Shown piece by piece: positions 16,278 through 24,110 of a DNA stretch of 37,459 nt (the stretch's first letter is position 1; each line of letters begins with the position of its first letter). Under the pieces are notes generated by a model that worked only from the letters and a program-made list of their open reading frames with translations, had not been told where the DNA came from and did not search any database. The DNA comes from Nitrospirota bacterium (GTDB taxonomy: Bacteria; Nitrospirota; Leptospirillia; Leptospirillales; Leptospirillaceae), in contig JAKAWK010000006.1 in the NCBI GenBank assembly GCA_021827365.1, forward strand, positions 1 to 37,459, in the 5' to 3' direction. The position numbers and the translations under genes are program-made.

Positions 16278-17075
16278 TCAGTCGATCAACCCCAGCGAGA
16301 GGGCAGTCGCCACCGCCTGGGCGCTGTTTCTGGCCCCCAGCTTGCACATGGTGTTCCGGAGGTGGAACCAGACAGTACGTTCGCTGATTTTCAGAGCCTG
16401 AGAGATTTCCCACGAGGTCAGCCCCTCTTTTTTCCAGCTCAACACCTCTTTCTCCCGCGCCGTCAGGGGAACTCCGGAGAAAGAAGGAGGCGAAAAGAGT
16501 TTCGAGATCGCCGAATGAAGATGGGGAAGGAGGCACTCGAGCAGGACCATGTGCCGCTTGTGCCGGGGAATCTCGCACCCGGAAAAGGAGAAGCAGCTCC
16601 CGGCCGACCGAAAGGGCGGGCGGTATCCCATCGTCACGCCCTCCTCCAGACCGAAATTCCGGGCGCAGTCGATAAACTCCTTCTCCTCCTTCCGGGTAAC
16701 CTCCCGATAGGTCTGTGTCCAGATCTGGGTTCCGTACTCCCCAAAATGCTTCCGGAACACGGGGTCGACAAGGTGGAACCCCCGTTCCAGGTACATGGAA
16801 AGCCAGGAGAGGGGAAATCCCCCGTTGACGATCCAGCCGGTCTCAAGAGCCGGAAGCATTCGGGGATCGGCGGAGGGAATGCCGGCCACGATCCCCGTCG
16901 TCGGGACAAGTTCGGCCACTTCCCGGAGGAGATTTTCCATATCCTCTCTGCTTCGGACGGAGAGGCTCCGGTAGGCTGTTTCCGAAAGGGAAACAAGGTC
17001 GGATTTCGAGAGACGAGAGAATTTTTGCCGCATGACACCCAGGTTCGTCCTATTTAGCCCCGATATTCGCTTCAT
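16278..17075 (-). CDS. LuxR family regulator with autoinducer-binding domain
   Basis: The 265-residue protein starts at ATG 17075 with GGGAGGA upstream. Residues about 40-180 look like an autoinducer-binding domain: WLSMYLERGFHLVDPVFR carries Trp, Tyr and the DP pair typical of AHL pockets, followed by IWTQTY and GLEEGVTMGY. The carboxyl end is a LuxR helix-turn-helix: LTAREKEVLSWKKEG, TSWEISQALKISERTVWFHL and a final TALSLGLID. No luxI synthase is in the window, so it is a LuxR solo here. It may respond to a foreign or host signal. Confidence 0.85.
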   Translation of the reverse strand: MKRISGLNRTNLGVMRQKFSRLSKSDLVSLSETAYRSLSVRSREDMENLLREVAELVPTTGIVAGIPSADPRMLPALETGWIVNGGFPLSWLSMYLERGFHLVDPVFRKHFGEYGTQIWTQTYREVTRKEEKEFIDCARNFGLEEGVTMGYRPPFRSAGSCFSFSGCEIPRHKRHMVLLECLLPHLHSAISKLFSPPSFSGVPLTAREKEVLSWKKEGLTSWEISQALKISERTVWFHLRNTMCKLGARNSAQAVATALSLGLID

Positions 17076-17819
17076 TTGTCCTCCCTTTGGGCAGATGACC
17101 GTTTGGATGGTCCCTTCGAGCCTCTTTCTGAATCCTTCGGTTCCGATTGGATTATTTTCAAGTCCGTGGAAAAATGAGGGGCCGGACCGTACACTCATTT
17201 AATTACAGACGATTGTCCTCCTCCATTAGGGACTGGGGAAAAAAGACGAATACTCCAGCATCAGGGCGCCATTCGGGTCTGATATGGTGGGAGCATCCTG
17301 TCATGATCATGACTATGTTACTATCAATGATTTATTAATATTTAATTTAATGACGCTTTTCCCCTTTAGAGGTTTAGGGAACAGTCCGGAGTGGAATGAG
17401 AGGCTAGGACGGTTGGCAAAGGTAATATCCGCGGATAAAAAACACGCATGTCAAAGATTCGTCGTGGATAACCTTTCTCTTAGGGGGATAGAACCTGTTT
17501 TTCCTGGAAGTAGCAAACACAAACCGAGGATTCTCCAGAGACAGCTCGCATTCCTGTTCAAATGGTCCTAGATCCCCTTTTGAGTTCGAAGGTGGCTTTG
17601 ATCGTCTTCTGACAATCCTTCCCGCTTATGAATTTTTAGCCTCATTCTGGTCAAGCGGTCAAGGATAGGTCATGAAGAAATTGAGTGAGACTGTCCACAC
17701 ACAACTCAGATCCAGCTTCCCATCAATGCCCCTGCCGGGCCTCCTACTCCCTTTCCACACCGACCGTTGAGCGGGCTAAATACCTCTGTAGTACTAGGTC
17801 GATCGATAATCAAAAAAAT
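17076..17819. other. Gene-free AT-rich stretch
   Basis: No ORF in these 744 bases has a convincing family match, a ribosome-binding site or a codon pattern like its neighbours. Short AT-rich blocks occur at 17200-17350 and 17760-17820. No tRNA-Leu-like repeat was found that would mark the element's left end. The 10-mer CGATCGATAA at 17800-17809 is shared with the TetR operator at 7613-7642 but without its flanks. Confidence 0.6.
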
Positions 17820-17861
17820 TTTACTTCATGTATTGATTTATATTTTTACATGATGTAAATA
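17820..17861 (+). promoter_or_regulatory. Promoter with paired dyad operator for the Dot/Tra operon
   Basis: TTTACATGATGTAAA at 17845-17859 is a perfect dyad (7-bp arms around one base). A degenerate copy, TTTACTTCATGTATT, lies at 17820-17834, 25 bases away centre to centre. Seen together, 17820-17832 and 17847-17859 form a 13-bp inverted repeat with 12 of 13 matches. TTGATT at 17833-17838 and TAAATA at 17856-17861, 17 bases apart, make a plausible promoter whose -10 is covered by the second dyad. A leader of about 210 bases follows before the first gene at 18079. Confidence 0.6.
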
Positions 17862-18078
17862 TATCCTATGCTTTTCTGCCAATCCTCCACTGGGCGTCCA
17901 AGAAGTCCGGAATATCAGGATCCGGAGGGGTTCGCAAAGAAGGCATGCATATCACGGATAATCAGTTTCCACCCCTGAAGTGAAGAGATACTTCTATCGG
18001 AAGACAGGTTCGCTTTTCTGATTACTCGGAGGGTTCCAAATCGTTGACGGGAGTCGCGCCGGAGGGAGGAGCAGTTGG

Positions 18079-18945
18079 ATGGAGAGACAGGATGGGAGTG
18101 ATCGAGAATTTCCCCGACAAGTCGACAAAAAGGGTGTCGATCACATGACTGGGCAGAGATCAAATAAACTCTGGCGGGACAAATTTCACTCCTGGTGGAC
18201 GAATCAACCCCTGGGGATCAAGGGAACCCTTCTTGTCGGGGGGATCGGCACGAGCGTCTTTCTGACCGTGTTCACGTTCGAAAAGCTCCACACGTCCCCA
18301 CCTCCCTCCCTGACCGCCTTACCCGTCCCGGGCACGGTGGGGCTCCGCTCCCGGACTCCGATCCGACCGTTATCACCCATTTCCGTCAACGTATCAGGCA
18401 TCCGGTCTGCGGGAGAACCGGCTCTCCGGACTGCTCCCCTGTCCTCTCCACCCGGCCCGGCTCAAGGCATGACCCCCACCCCGAACCCGTCAGATGATCG
18501 AGTCCCTGCCTCCCAGTATCCCGTTCCATCCCCCGAACTCCTCGGACGCCAGATGGGGGCGCTAACGGTGGAAGTGGCCAGTCTTTCCGAGGCCGTCCGA
18601 CGGCTGGAAGCCGAAAACACCGCCCTCCTGAGAGGCCAGGAATGGATGGAACAAACGATGTCCCGGAACCTCACGCCCCGGAAGGCCGCCGGCGATCCGG
18701 TCCGCTCCCAGTCCTCGGCCCCCCTAGCGGACGACCGGTCCGCATCATCTCCACCTCCCTCCTCTCCCGTCCTGTCCGGCTGGCGCGTGATCGGGGTTTC
18801 CGGGACGGGGGCGGTCCTCGTGGACCCCTACGGCCAGGACCATCTGGTCCGGAAAGGCCGCGAGCTCCTGGGGGTCGCCGTGACGGGGATCGACCCGGAG
18901 ACAGGGGCAGTCGCGTTCTCTGACGGGGAAGTGTTGAAGCCGTGA
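18079..18945 (+). CDS. DotF/TraP-like inner-membrane protein of type IVB secretion system
   Basis: The 288-residue protein has a cytoplasmic amino end and one membrane helix at about residues 48-65 (GTLLVGGIGTSVFLTVFTF). A long Pro/Ser-rich linker follows, then a predicted coiled coil at 160-190 (LGRQMGALTVEVASLSEAVR) and a small carboxyl domain (SGWRVIGVSGTGAVLVDPYG). This layout fits TraP of IncI plasmids and DotF/IcmG, which contact the core complex. GGAGGGAGGAG precedes the ATG at 18079. Its stop overlaps the next start as GTGA. It is the first gene of the cluster. Assignment rests on layout and position more than on conserved sequence. Confidence 0.6.
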   Translation: MERQDGSDREFPRQVDKKGVDHMTGQRSNKLWRDKFHSWWTNQPLGIKGTLLVGGIGTSVFLTVFTFEKLHTSPPPSLTALPVPGTVGLRSRTPIRPLSPISVNVSGIRSAGEPALRTAPLSSPPGPAQGMTPTPNPSDDRVPASQYPVPSPELLGRQMGALTVEVASLSEAVRRLEAENTALLRGQEWMEQTMSRNLTPRKAAGDPVRSQSSAPLADDRSASSPPPSSPVLSGWRVIGVSGTGAVLVDPYGQDHLVRKGRELLGVAVTGIDPETGAVAFSDGEVLKP

Positions 18946-19460
18946 ACGTCTTTTCGCAGATGGTGGCCGAGTACGCCTCGCTCTTTTCGATGCTGACGAT
19001 GGCGGCCGGCGCCCTGGGGATCGGGCTCGGGGGCTACGGCCTCCGGAACATGGCGCTCTCGAAGCTCCAGCGGGAACCCGGGGTCGCCGGCCTCTGGCCG
19101 TTCGCCTCGGGGGCCATGCTGGTCAACGCGGGCACCTGGATGGACGGGGTGAGCCAGACCTTCCTCCAGACCTCGAGCTACCACGCCCTGGCCTATTCCG
19201 GCGCCTCCGGGCCCGGAGCCTCCGCCTTCGTGGCTTTCGCGGTCGACACGGTGCAGCTCGCGGGCTTCGTGGGGGTCATCCGCGGCCTCTATGGCCTCCG
19301 CCTGGAGACGCGCGGGAGCGGAGCACCCGGTGGGCGGGCCACCTCCCTGGGACAGATCGTCTTCGGGACGCTGGCCGTCAACATCGTGCCCACGCTCCAT
19401 CTCGCGGGCAACACGATCGGAGGCCCCCTCCAGTCGTTCATCAACCGGGTGGTCGTGTAG
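18942..19460 (+). CDS. TraQ/DotE(IcmC)-like membrane protein
   Basis: The 172-residue protein has about four hydrophobic segments (near 13-35, 50-66, 104-122 and 138-160). It resembles in size and position TraQ of IncI plasmids, which is related to the DotE/IcmC group of small inner-membrane Dot/Icm proteins. It starts with GTG in a GTGA overlap with the DotF/TraP-like gene. The motif GPGASAFVAFAVDTVQLAGFVGVIRGLYG contributes the third membrane segment. Function within the channel is unknown even in model systems. Confidence 0.55.
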   Translation: MNVFSQMVAEYASLFSMLTMAAGALGIGLGGYGLRNMALSKLQREPGVAGLWPFASGAMLVNAGTWMDGVSQTFLQTSSYHALAYSGASGPGASAFVAFAVDTVQLAGFVGVIRGLYGLRLETRGSGAPGGRATSLGQIVFGTLAVNIVPTLHLAGNTIGGPLQSFINRVVV

Positions 19461-19487
19461 ACACGGCCGAAAAAAAGGAGAAGACCC

Positions 19488-19964
19488 ATGATCCTGCGGC
19501 ATCCCATGAAACGAATTCTGGAAGAAACCTGGTACCGGGCGGGGGCGACCTTTTCCGCCGCCTTTTGCGGAACGGGAACGGACGGCGACCGGATCCGGGG
19601 CGCCCTGTGCACCCTGGCCCTGTCCGCCGGAGCCTTCGCCCTGTCGTGTCTGTCGGCCTCCGACGCGGGGGCCGTCACCGACCTGAACGGAGCGGCCTCG
19701 AATCTCCAGACCGGCTTCCAGAGCGCGGGACGGGCCCTGTACTACGGGATCGGGGCGACCGGACTCGCCGTGACGGCGGGGGGCATCAACCACGCAAAAA
19801 ACGCCAGCAAGCCCGGCGGCCACGGGAGCGTTTCCCACGGCCTGATGGCGGCCGGCGCGGGAGCGGCCATGACCGGCATCGGCACCTACATGGCGTTCTT
19901 CAATCAATCTACGATGCAGGACACGGGCGGGATGAGCACCAACGCCATGGGCATCCCCCAGTGA
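19488..19964 (+). CDS. TraR/DotP(IcmD)-like membrane protein
   Basis: The 158-residue protein has hydrophobic segments near residues 38-60, 82-100 and 117-137, with small residues (Ala, Gly) dominating the last two, as in the VirB2-like IcmD/DotP and TraR proteins. The first may be a cleaved signal ending at SDAGAV. AAGGAG lies before the ATG. It sits between TraQ- and DotI-like genes, the order P-Q-R being that of IncI tra regions. Its last codon overlaps the next GTG start. Confidence 0.55.
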   Translation: MILRHPMKRILEETWYRAGATFSAAFCGTGTDGDRIRGALCTLALSAGAFALSCLSASDAGAVTDLNGAASNLQTGFQSAGRALYYGIGATGLAVTAGGINHAKNASKPGGHGSVSHGLMAAGAGAAMTGIGTYMAFFNQSTMQDTGGMSTNAMGIPQ

Positions 19965-20665
19965 CGGAAGAAGGCAGACAGCCGGGACGGGACCCGAAGG
20001 CTTCCCCGTCCCGGGAGGACGGAGAGGAAGCTGTGACAGGACCGGTCCTTCCGGACGCGGCCGCCGTCACCGACGCGGTCGGATGGAGCCGGTGGATGGG
20101 CGAGAGGCTCTTCACTCTGCTCGTGGTCTGCTTCGTCGCCCTCCTGGTCTCTGTGACCGGGAACGTCCTCCTGTTTCTGAAGAGGACGCCCCCGGCCTAT
20201 TTCGCCACCACCTCGGACGGGCGGGTCCTCCCGATGGTCGGGCTTGCCGACCCGCTCCGGAGCTCCCGGTGGCTCCTTTCGTGGGCCTCCCGGACCGCCG
20301 TGGACGCGCTGACGATGGATTTCGTGAACTGGCGCCGGACCTTCGCCCGGATCCGGGGGCGCTTCTCCCCGCAGGCCTACGACGACTTCTACCGGGCCTT
20401 CGAGACGGGCGGCATGAAGGCCCTGATCCTGGACCGGCAGATGGTGGTGTCGGCGGTTCCCGAGAACGCCCCGGTGATCGTGGCGACGGGCGTTCTCTCC
20501 GGACGTCGGGCCTGGAAGATCCAGATCCCGATGACGGTGTCGTACGCAAACGGGGCCGGAACGACCCCGAAACATTACGTGATCACGATGATGGTGGCCC
20601 GGGTGCCTACCACGATCAACCCTTACGGGGTCGCCGTGACCCAGTTCGTGCTGGCGGAAGGATGA
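19961..20665 (+). CDS. dotI: DotI/IcmL (TraM) family inner-membrane protein
   Basis: The 234-residue protein starts with GTG at 19961 in a GTGA overlap. A cytoplasmic amino part is followed by one membrane helix at about residues 48-72 (LFTLLVVCFVALLVSVTGNV). A periplasmic domain then carries PPAYFATTSDGRVLPM, ALTMDFVNWRRTFARIRGRF and a final NPYGVAVTQFVLAEG, the DotI/IcmL signature. DotI forms a ring with DotJ under the core complex in Legionella. It is immediately followed by dotH and dotG, the conserved order. Confidence 0.88.
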   Translation: MTEEGRQPGRDPKASPSREDGEEAVTGPVLPDAAAVTDAVGWSRWMGERLFTLLVVCFVALLVSVTGNVLLFLKRTPPAYFATTSDGRVLPMVGLADPLRSSRWLLSWASRTAVDALTMDFVNWRRTFARIRGRFSPQAYDDFYRAFETGGMKALILDRQMVVSAVPENAPVIVATGVLSGRRAWKIQIPMTVSYANGAGTTPKHYVITMMVARVPTTINPYGVAVTQFVLAEG

Positions 20666-20669
20666 GGCG

Positions 20670-21542
20670 ATGAACGGGAGAGCGCTTCCTTCCCTTGGGT
20701 TGGCGACGCTTCTGGGAGCGACGCTCGCCGGACCGGTCCTGGCGGCAGATTCTCCCACACCCGGGTCCTCCGACCCGGCCTTCCGGGAGATCCTCCGGCA
20801 GAACGCGCCCCTGACGCCGGACGAGATTCGGCAGTACCGGCACGTCATGAACGAAAAGCAGCGGGCCACCTACGGGAGCCGTCCGCCGACGCTTCGGCAG
20901 ACCCAGGATGTGGTGCATCTGGGGGGCGGGGCGGCCCCGCTCGTCGTCCGCGTCGCCCCGGGGTACTCGGGAGCGCTCGTGGTCACGGACATCACCGGGG
21001 CCCCGTGGCCGGTGACGCACCACAAGGTCGCCTCCAAACGGTTCCTGGTGGAGCATCCGGGAACAAAGGCCGGCAACACCCTGATCGTGACCCCCCGGGG
21101 GTACTACGGGAGCACCGATCTCCTGATCTTCCTGAAAGGGCTCGACACGCCGGTGGCGGTCCGTCTCGTGAACGATCCCCGGTCGATGGACCTGTCGACC
21201 CGTCTGGTCGTGGCCCGCCCGGGGCCGAACGCCCGGCCGCCCGAAGTGGGGCCCGCCCCCGCCCCGGTGGTGACCGACGTCCAGGAGCGGTTTCTCGCGG
21301 GGATCCCGCCCGCGGGGGCCAAGCGCCTCCGGGCCTCGAAGGACTACGTGTCGGCCTGGGCCTTCGGGGGCCGGTATTTCATCCGGACCCGGGAGGTGCT
21401 GGCCAGCCCCGCCCACCTGTCCCTGTCGCACGGGGAGGACGGCGTGGCCCTGTACGAAGTGGCGCCCGTTCCGGTCCTGATCGTGGACCACGGCGGAAAG
21501 AGCGTGATGGTGACCCTGGAGGAGCCCGACGATGGCCGCTGA
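20670..21542 (+). CDS. dotH: DotH/IcmK (TraN) family outer-membrane core protein
   Basis: The 290-residue protein has a signal peptide ending near residue 25 (LAGPVLAAD). The domain has PDEIRQYRHVMNEKQRA, then VVRVAPGYSGALVVTDITGAPWP, which matches the conserved DotH core that resembles VirB9-like beta domains. With DotC and DotD it builds the outer ring. It is slightly shorter than the Legionella protein, like TraN of IncI plasmids. Its end overlaps dotG by 11 bases. Confidence 0.88.
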   Translation: MNGRALPSLGLATLLGATLAGPVLAADSPTPGSSDPAFREILRQNAPLTPDEIRQYRHVMNEKQRATYGSRPPTLRQTQDVVHLGGGAAPLVVRVAPGYSGALVVTDITGAPWPVTHHKVASKRFLVEHPGTKAGNTLIVTPRGYYGSTDLLIFLKGLDTPVAVRLVNDPRSMDLSTRLVVARPGPNARPPEVGPAPAPVVTDVQERFLAGIPPAGAKRLRASKDYVSAWAFGGRYFIRTREVLASPAHLSLSHGEDGVALYEVAPVPVLIVDHGGKSVMVTLEEPDDGR

Positions 21543-22893
21543 GCCGAAGGACCCGAACAGCCCGAAAGGACGGATTCGCACGGCCCTACTGGGGTACGGC
21601 CGGTTCGCGGGGATCATCGCGGCCCTGGGGATCCTGATCCTGGGAGGGGCATTCTGGGCGCTCCATCGGACCCCCGGCAAGGAAGGGGCCGGGGTCCTCC
21701 TTCCGGCCCCGGCGATCGAGGGAACCGGGAAGGCAGGAACCGCCGCCACCCCCGAGTACCGACGGATGGTGAGCGACCGGAACCGGACCTCCGCGCAGGC
21801 GGCCCTGGCGACCGGAAAGTCGTTCGTGCCGAACCCCCTCGGAACGCCCACGGGGACCGGGAGCGCTCTCCCGCAGACTCCCCCGGCCTCTCCCTCCGGA
21901 CCGCCCCCGGCCCTTTCCGCCCAGGCGGACCGGGACCGGGCGATGCGTCACGCCCGGGAGCGCCGCATGCAGGAGCTTCAGCGGGAGCGGGACCGCCGGA
22001 AGGCGGAGGCCCTCCGGGAGAAGGCGATGCTCGGGGAGATGGCAGCCATCAACGGGGCGGTCTACGGAACGGGACAGGAAACCGTCGGCGTCGCGGACGA
22101 TTCTCCAAAATCGCTACAAAATGCCCCGGGGCCGCCCCGGGGACAGACCGTGTCCGCGAAAAACGCCGGCCCGGCCGGGCCGCCTCCCGTTCCGGAGAGT
22201 CTCCGGAAGCTTCTCCTCCCGGGGAGGATCTATTACGGCGAGGTGGATACGGAGGTGAACTCGGACGTGCCGGGGCCGGTGCTGGCGACGATCGAGACGG
22301 GGAAGCTCAAGGGGGCCCGGCTTCTGGGCGGGTTCACCAAGGCGGGGGACTACGTGGTGCTGAAGTTTTCCTCCATGACGCTTCCGGACGGGGACGTTGC
22401 CCCGCTCACGGCCTACGCCCTCGATCCCCACAAGCTCCAGGCGGGCATGGCCACCGACGTGAACCACCACTACCTCGAACGGTACGGGTCGATGCTCCTG
22501 GGAGCCTTCCTGTACGGGTTCGGACAGGCCGAGATGTACAACGGCGGGACCGGGACGGTGACCCAGTTCGGAGCCCCGGTCTTCATCCCGCAGATGAACA
22601 CCGTCCTCTCCCAGAGCGCCCTGGGGCTGGGCATGGCGGGGCAGCAGCTGGCCTCGGTCACCCAGCAGAATTTCAACATCCCGGCGACGGTCCACCTGCA
22701 CCAGAACGACCCGGTGGCGATCCTGATCATCCGGGCCTCTGCCCCCAAGACCGTCGCGGCGAAGGCCCCTTCAACGGCCCCCGCCCGGCCCGGGACACCG
22801 CTCCCGCCGGTCGGACCCTTCGGGGGCGGGGTCAGCCCCTACGGGGGGTATGGTTATCCCGGGGGGATGCCCATGATGCCGATGATGCCCTGA
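21532..22893 (+). CDS. dotG: DotG/IcmE (TraO) family core channel protein
   Basis: The 453-residue protein has a single membrane helix at about residues 22-44 (FAGIIAALGILILGGAFWAL). A Pro-rich linker and a charged coiled coil (about 130-170, rich in Arg and Glu) follow, then a carboxyl VirB10/TrbI-like domain starting near residue 220 (LLPGRIYYGEVDTEVNSDVP, then GDYVVLKFSSMTLPDG and MLLGAFLYGFGQAEMYNG). The tail is rich in Gly, Pro and Met. It lacks the long repeats of the Legionella protein and resembles the shorter TraO. Confidence 0.88.
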   Translation: MAAEPKDPNSPKGRIRTALLGYGRFAGIIAALGILILGGAFWALHRTPGKEGAGVLLPAPAIEGTGKAGTAATPEYRRMVSDRNRTSAQAALATGKSFVPNPLGTPTGTGSALPQTPPASPSGPPPALSAQADRDRAMRHARERRMQELQRERDRRKAEALREKAMLGEMAAINGAVYGTGQETVGVADDSPKSLQNAPGPPRGQTVSAKNAGPAGPPPVPESLRKLLLPGRIYYGEVDTEVNSDVPGPVLATIETGKLKGARLLGGFTKAGDYVVLKFSSMTLPDGDVAPLTAYALDPHKLQAGMATDVNHHYLERYGSMLLGAFLYGFGQAEMYNGGTGTVTQFGAPVFIPQMNTVLSQSALGLGMAGQQLASVTQQNFNIPATVHLHQNDPVAILIIRASAPKTVAAKAPSTAPARPGTPLPPVGPFGGGVSPYGGYGYPGGMPMMPMMP

Positions 22894-22926
22894 ACGATAA
22901 AAAGAAGCGAAGCATAGGCCCAACGC

Positions 22927-22940
22927 GTGACCCGGGTCAC
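22927..22940. promoter_or_regulatory. 14-bp perfect palindrome between dotG and the next gene
   Basis: GTGACCCGGGTCAC is fully self-complementary and lies in the 63-base gap after dotG, just before the AGGAG ribosome-binding site of the next gene. About two 14-bp palindromes are expected by chance in a window of this size, so only the position speaks for function. Confidence 0.3.
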
Positions 22941-22956
22941 AGACAGGAGCAAAAAG

Positions 22957-23190
22957 ATGGAAAACGATGACAGCGCGAACAAGAATAGCGAACAGCCGGA
23001 ATCAATGTCCGAAACCGAACTGATCGAACGGGTGGCGCGATGCCCCCTTCCGGGTCTCTCCCTTTCGACGCTTCGGAGCTTTTCCCCCGAAGACTGGAAG
23101 GATCTCGAAGATCGGGTCGGAACGGACGCCGTACGGGCGTTGGCGGCGCTTCTGGAGCTTGAGAGGCGGATGGAGGAAGAGGATGACTGA
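22957..23190 (+). CDS. Small acidic protein, unknown function
   Basis: The 77-residue protein is very acidic at both ends (MENDDSANKN at the start, ERRMEEEDD at the end). Its middle, SLSTLRSFSPEDWKDLEDRV, is likely helical. AGGAG lies 7 bases before the ATG at 22957; a GTG at 22927 inside the palindrome is a poorer start. Its stop overlaps the radC start by 8 bases. I recognise no family. Its size and charge recall small regulators or nucleic-acid mimics, but this is speculation. Confidence 0.6.
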   Translation: MENDDSANKNSEQPESMSETELIERVARCPLPGLSLSTLRSFSPEDWKDLEDRVGTDAVRALAALLELERRMEEEDD

Positions 23191-23953
23191 CAGCATCGAG
23201 CCCTTCAATGTCCGGGACCGGACGACCGGCGAGCTCCTCTCGCTGATCGCCCGGAAACCCCTCAGGAACGTCCCGCCCCTTTCCGAGCTTTCCCGGATGA
23301 CCCCGGCGGAAATGGCGGAGCGCCTCGGGATCGACCGGACGGGCGCCCGGACGGTCCAGGCGGCCCTGGAGCTCGCCTCCCGCTCCCGGCCCTTGCCGAA
23401 GACCCGGACGCTCCGAAGCAGTGAAGCCGTTGCCGGGTATTTCCAGGAGCGTCTTCAGAACGACCGGAAAGAAAGTTTCTGGGTGTTGACCCTGAACCAG
23501 AAAAATCAGCCCATCGACTGCCACCGGATCTCGGAGGGATCTCTTTCGACGACCCTGGTCCATCCCCGGGAAGCCTTCATTCCGGCCATCCGGGATTCGG
23601 CGGCCGCCGTGATCTTCGTCCACAACCATCCCTCCGGAGATCCGGACCCGTCGATGGACGACCGGGATCTCACGCGGCGTCTTTCGGAATGCGGAAAACT
23701 TCTTGGAATCCGGGTTCTCGATCACCTGGTGGTGGGCTCCGACGGGCATTACAGCTTCGAGGCCCATGGGGAGATGCGGAGCGAATACGGATCCCGGATC
23801 GCCGATTCCGCCCGGGAAAAACCGGGGGCTCCCGTCCGCCAAGAGCCCGGGCGATCGCCCTCTGCGGGTTATAGACAGCGCCCGGTGGAGCATCCGGAAA
23901 AAAGCGCTTCTCCGGCCCGGGAACGATTCCGGGACGACGGACGGGGCCGATAA
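23183..23953 (+). CDS. radC: RadC family JAB/MPN+ protein
   Basis: The 256-residue protein has helical SELSRMTPAEMAERLGIDRT near the amino end. A RadC JAMM domain follows: ESFWVLTLNQKNQ, then the metal motif VHNHPSGDPDPSMDD with both His, Ser and Asp present, then LGIRVLDHLVVGSDGHYSF. About 60 residues of Pro/Arg-rich tail follow the domain. RadC genes often travel on mobile elements and their role is unsettled. The ATG at 23183 is chosen because GGAGG precedes it and it overlaps the small acidic gene. Confidence 0.88.
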   Translation: MTDSIEPFNVRDRTTGELLSLIARKPLRNVPPLSELSRMTPAEMAERLGIDRTGARTVQAALELASRSRPLPKTRTLRSSEAVAGYFQERLQNDRKESFWVLTLNQKNQPIDCHRISEGSLSTTLVHPREAFIPAIRDSAAAVIFVHNHPSGDPDPSMDDRDLTRRLSECGKLLGIRVLDHLVVGSDGHYSFEAHGEMRSEYGSRIADSAREKPGAPVRQEPGRSPSAGYRQRPVEHPEKSASPARERFRDDGRGR

Positions 23954-23962
23954 TGATCAGCC

Positions 23963-23986
23963 ACGTTCGTTTTCGAAAACGGACGT
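23963..23986. promoter_or_regulatory. 24-bp inverted repeat between radC and the DsbC/G-like gene
   Basis: CGTTTTCGAAAACG (23968-23981) is a perfect palindrome. With the outer ACGT blocks at 23963-23966 and 23983-23986, 11 of 12 pairs match; only 67/82 fails. There is no following T run, so it does not look like a factor-independent terminator. It could be an operator for an internal promoter of the second half of the cluster. Confidence 0.45.
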
Positions 23987-24110
23987 CGGAAGGTCTTTCC
24001 GTCTCCGGGATCGATGCGCACAGAACCCCGAAACCCGGGTACTGGCGGAAATTCGCTCCCCGCTGGGTAGCGAATCGGATTCCTTCCGGACGAGAAAAAG
24101 GAGCCGGTAC

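Noticed and set aside
17800-17809. CGATCGATAA, a 10-mer shared with the TetR operator
   Set aside because: The flanking GGTTA/TAACC arms are missing, and CGATCG-type palindromes are common in such DNA; not enough for a third operator.
17945-17983. 12-residue upstream ORF in the leader of the Dot operon
   Set aside because: No regulatory codon run, no good ribosome-binding site and no terminator/antiterminator pair to make it an attenuator.
18172-18179. GGCGGGAC in the first secretion gene as a possible left attachment repeat
   Set aside because: Only eight bases match the tRNA end and they lie inside a coding region.
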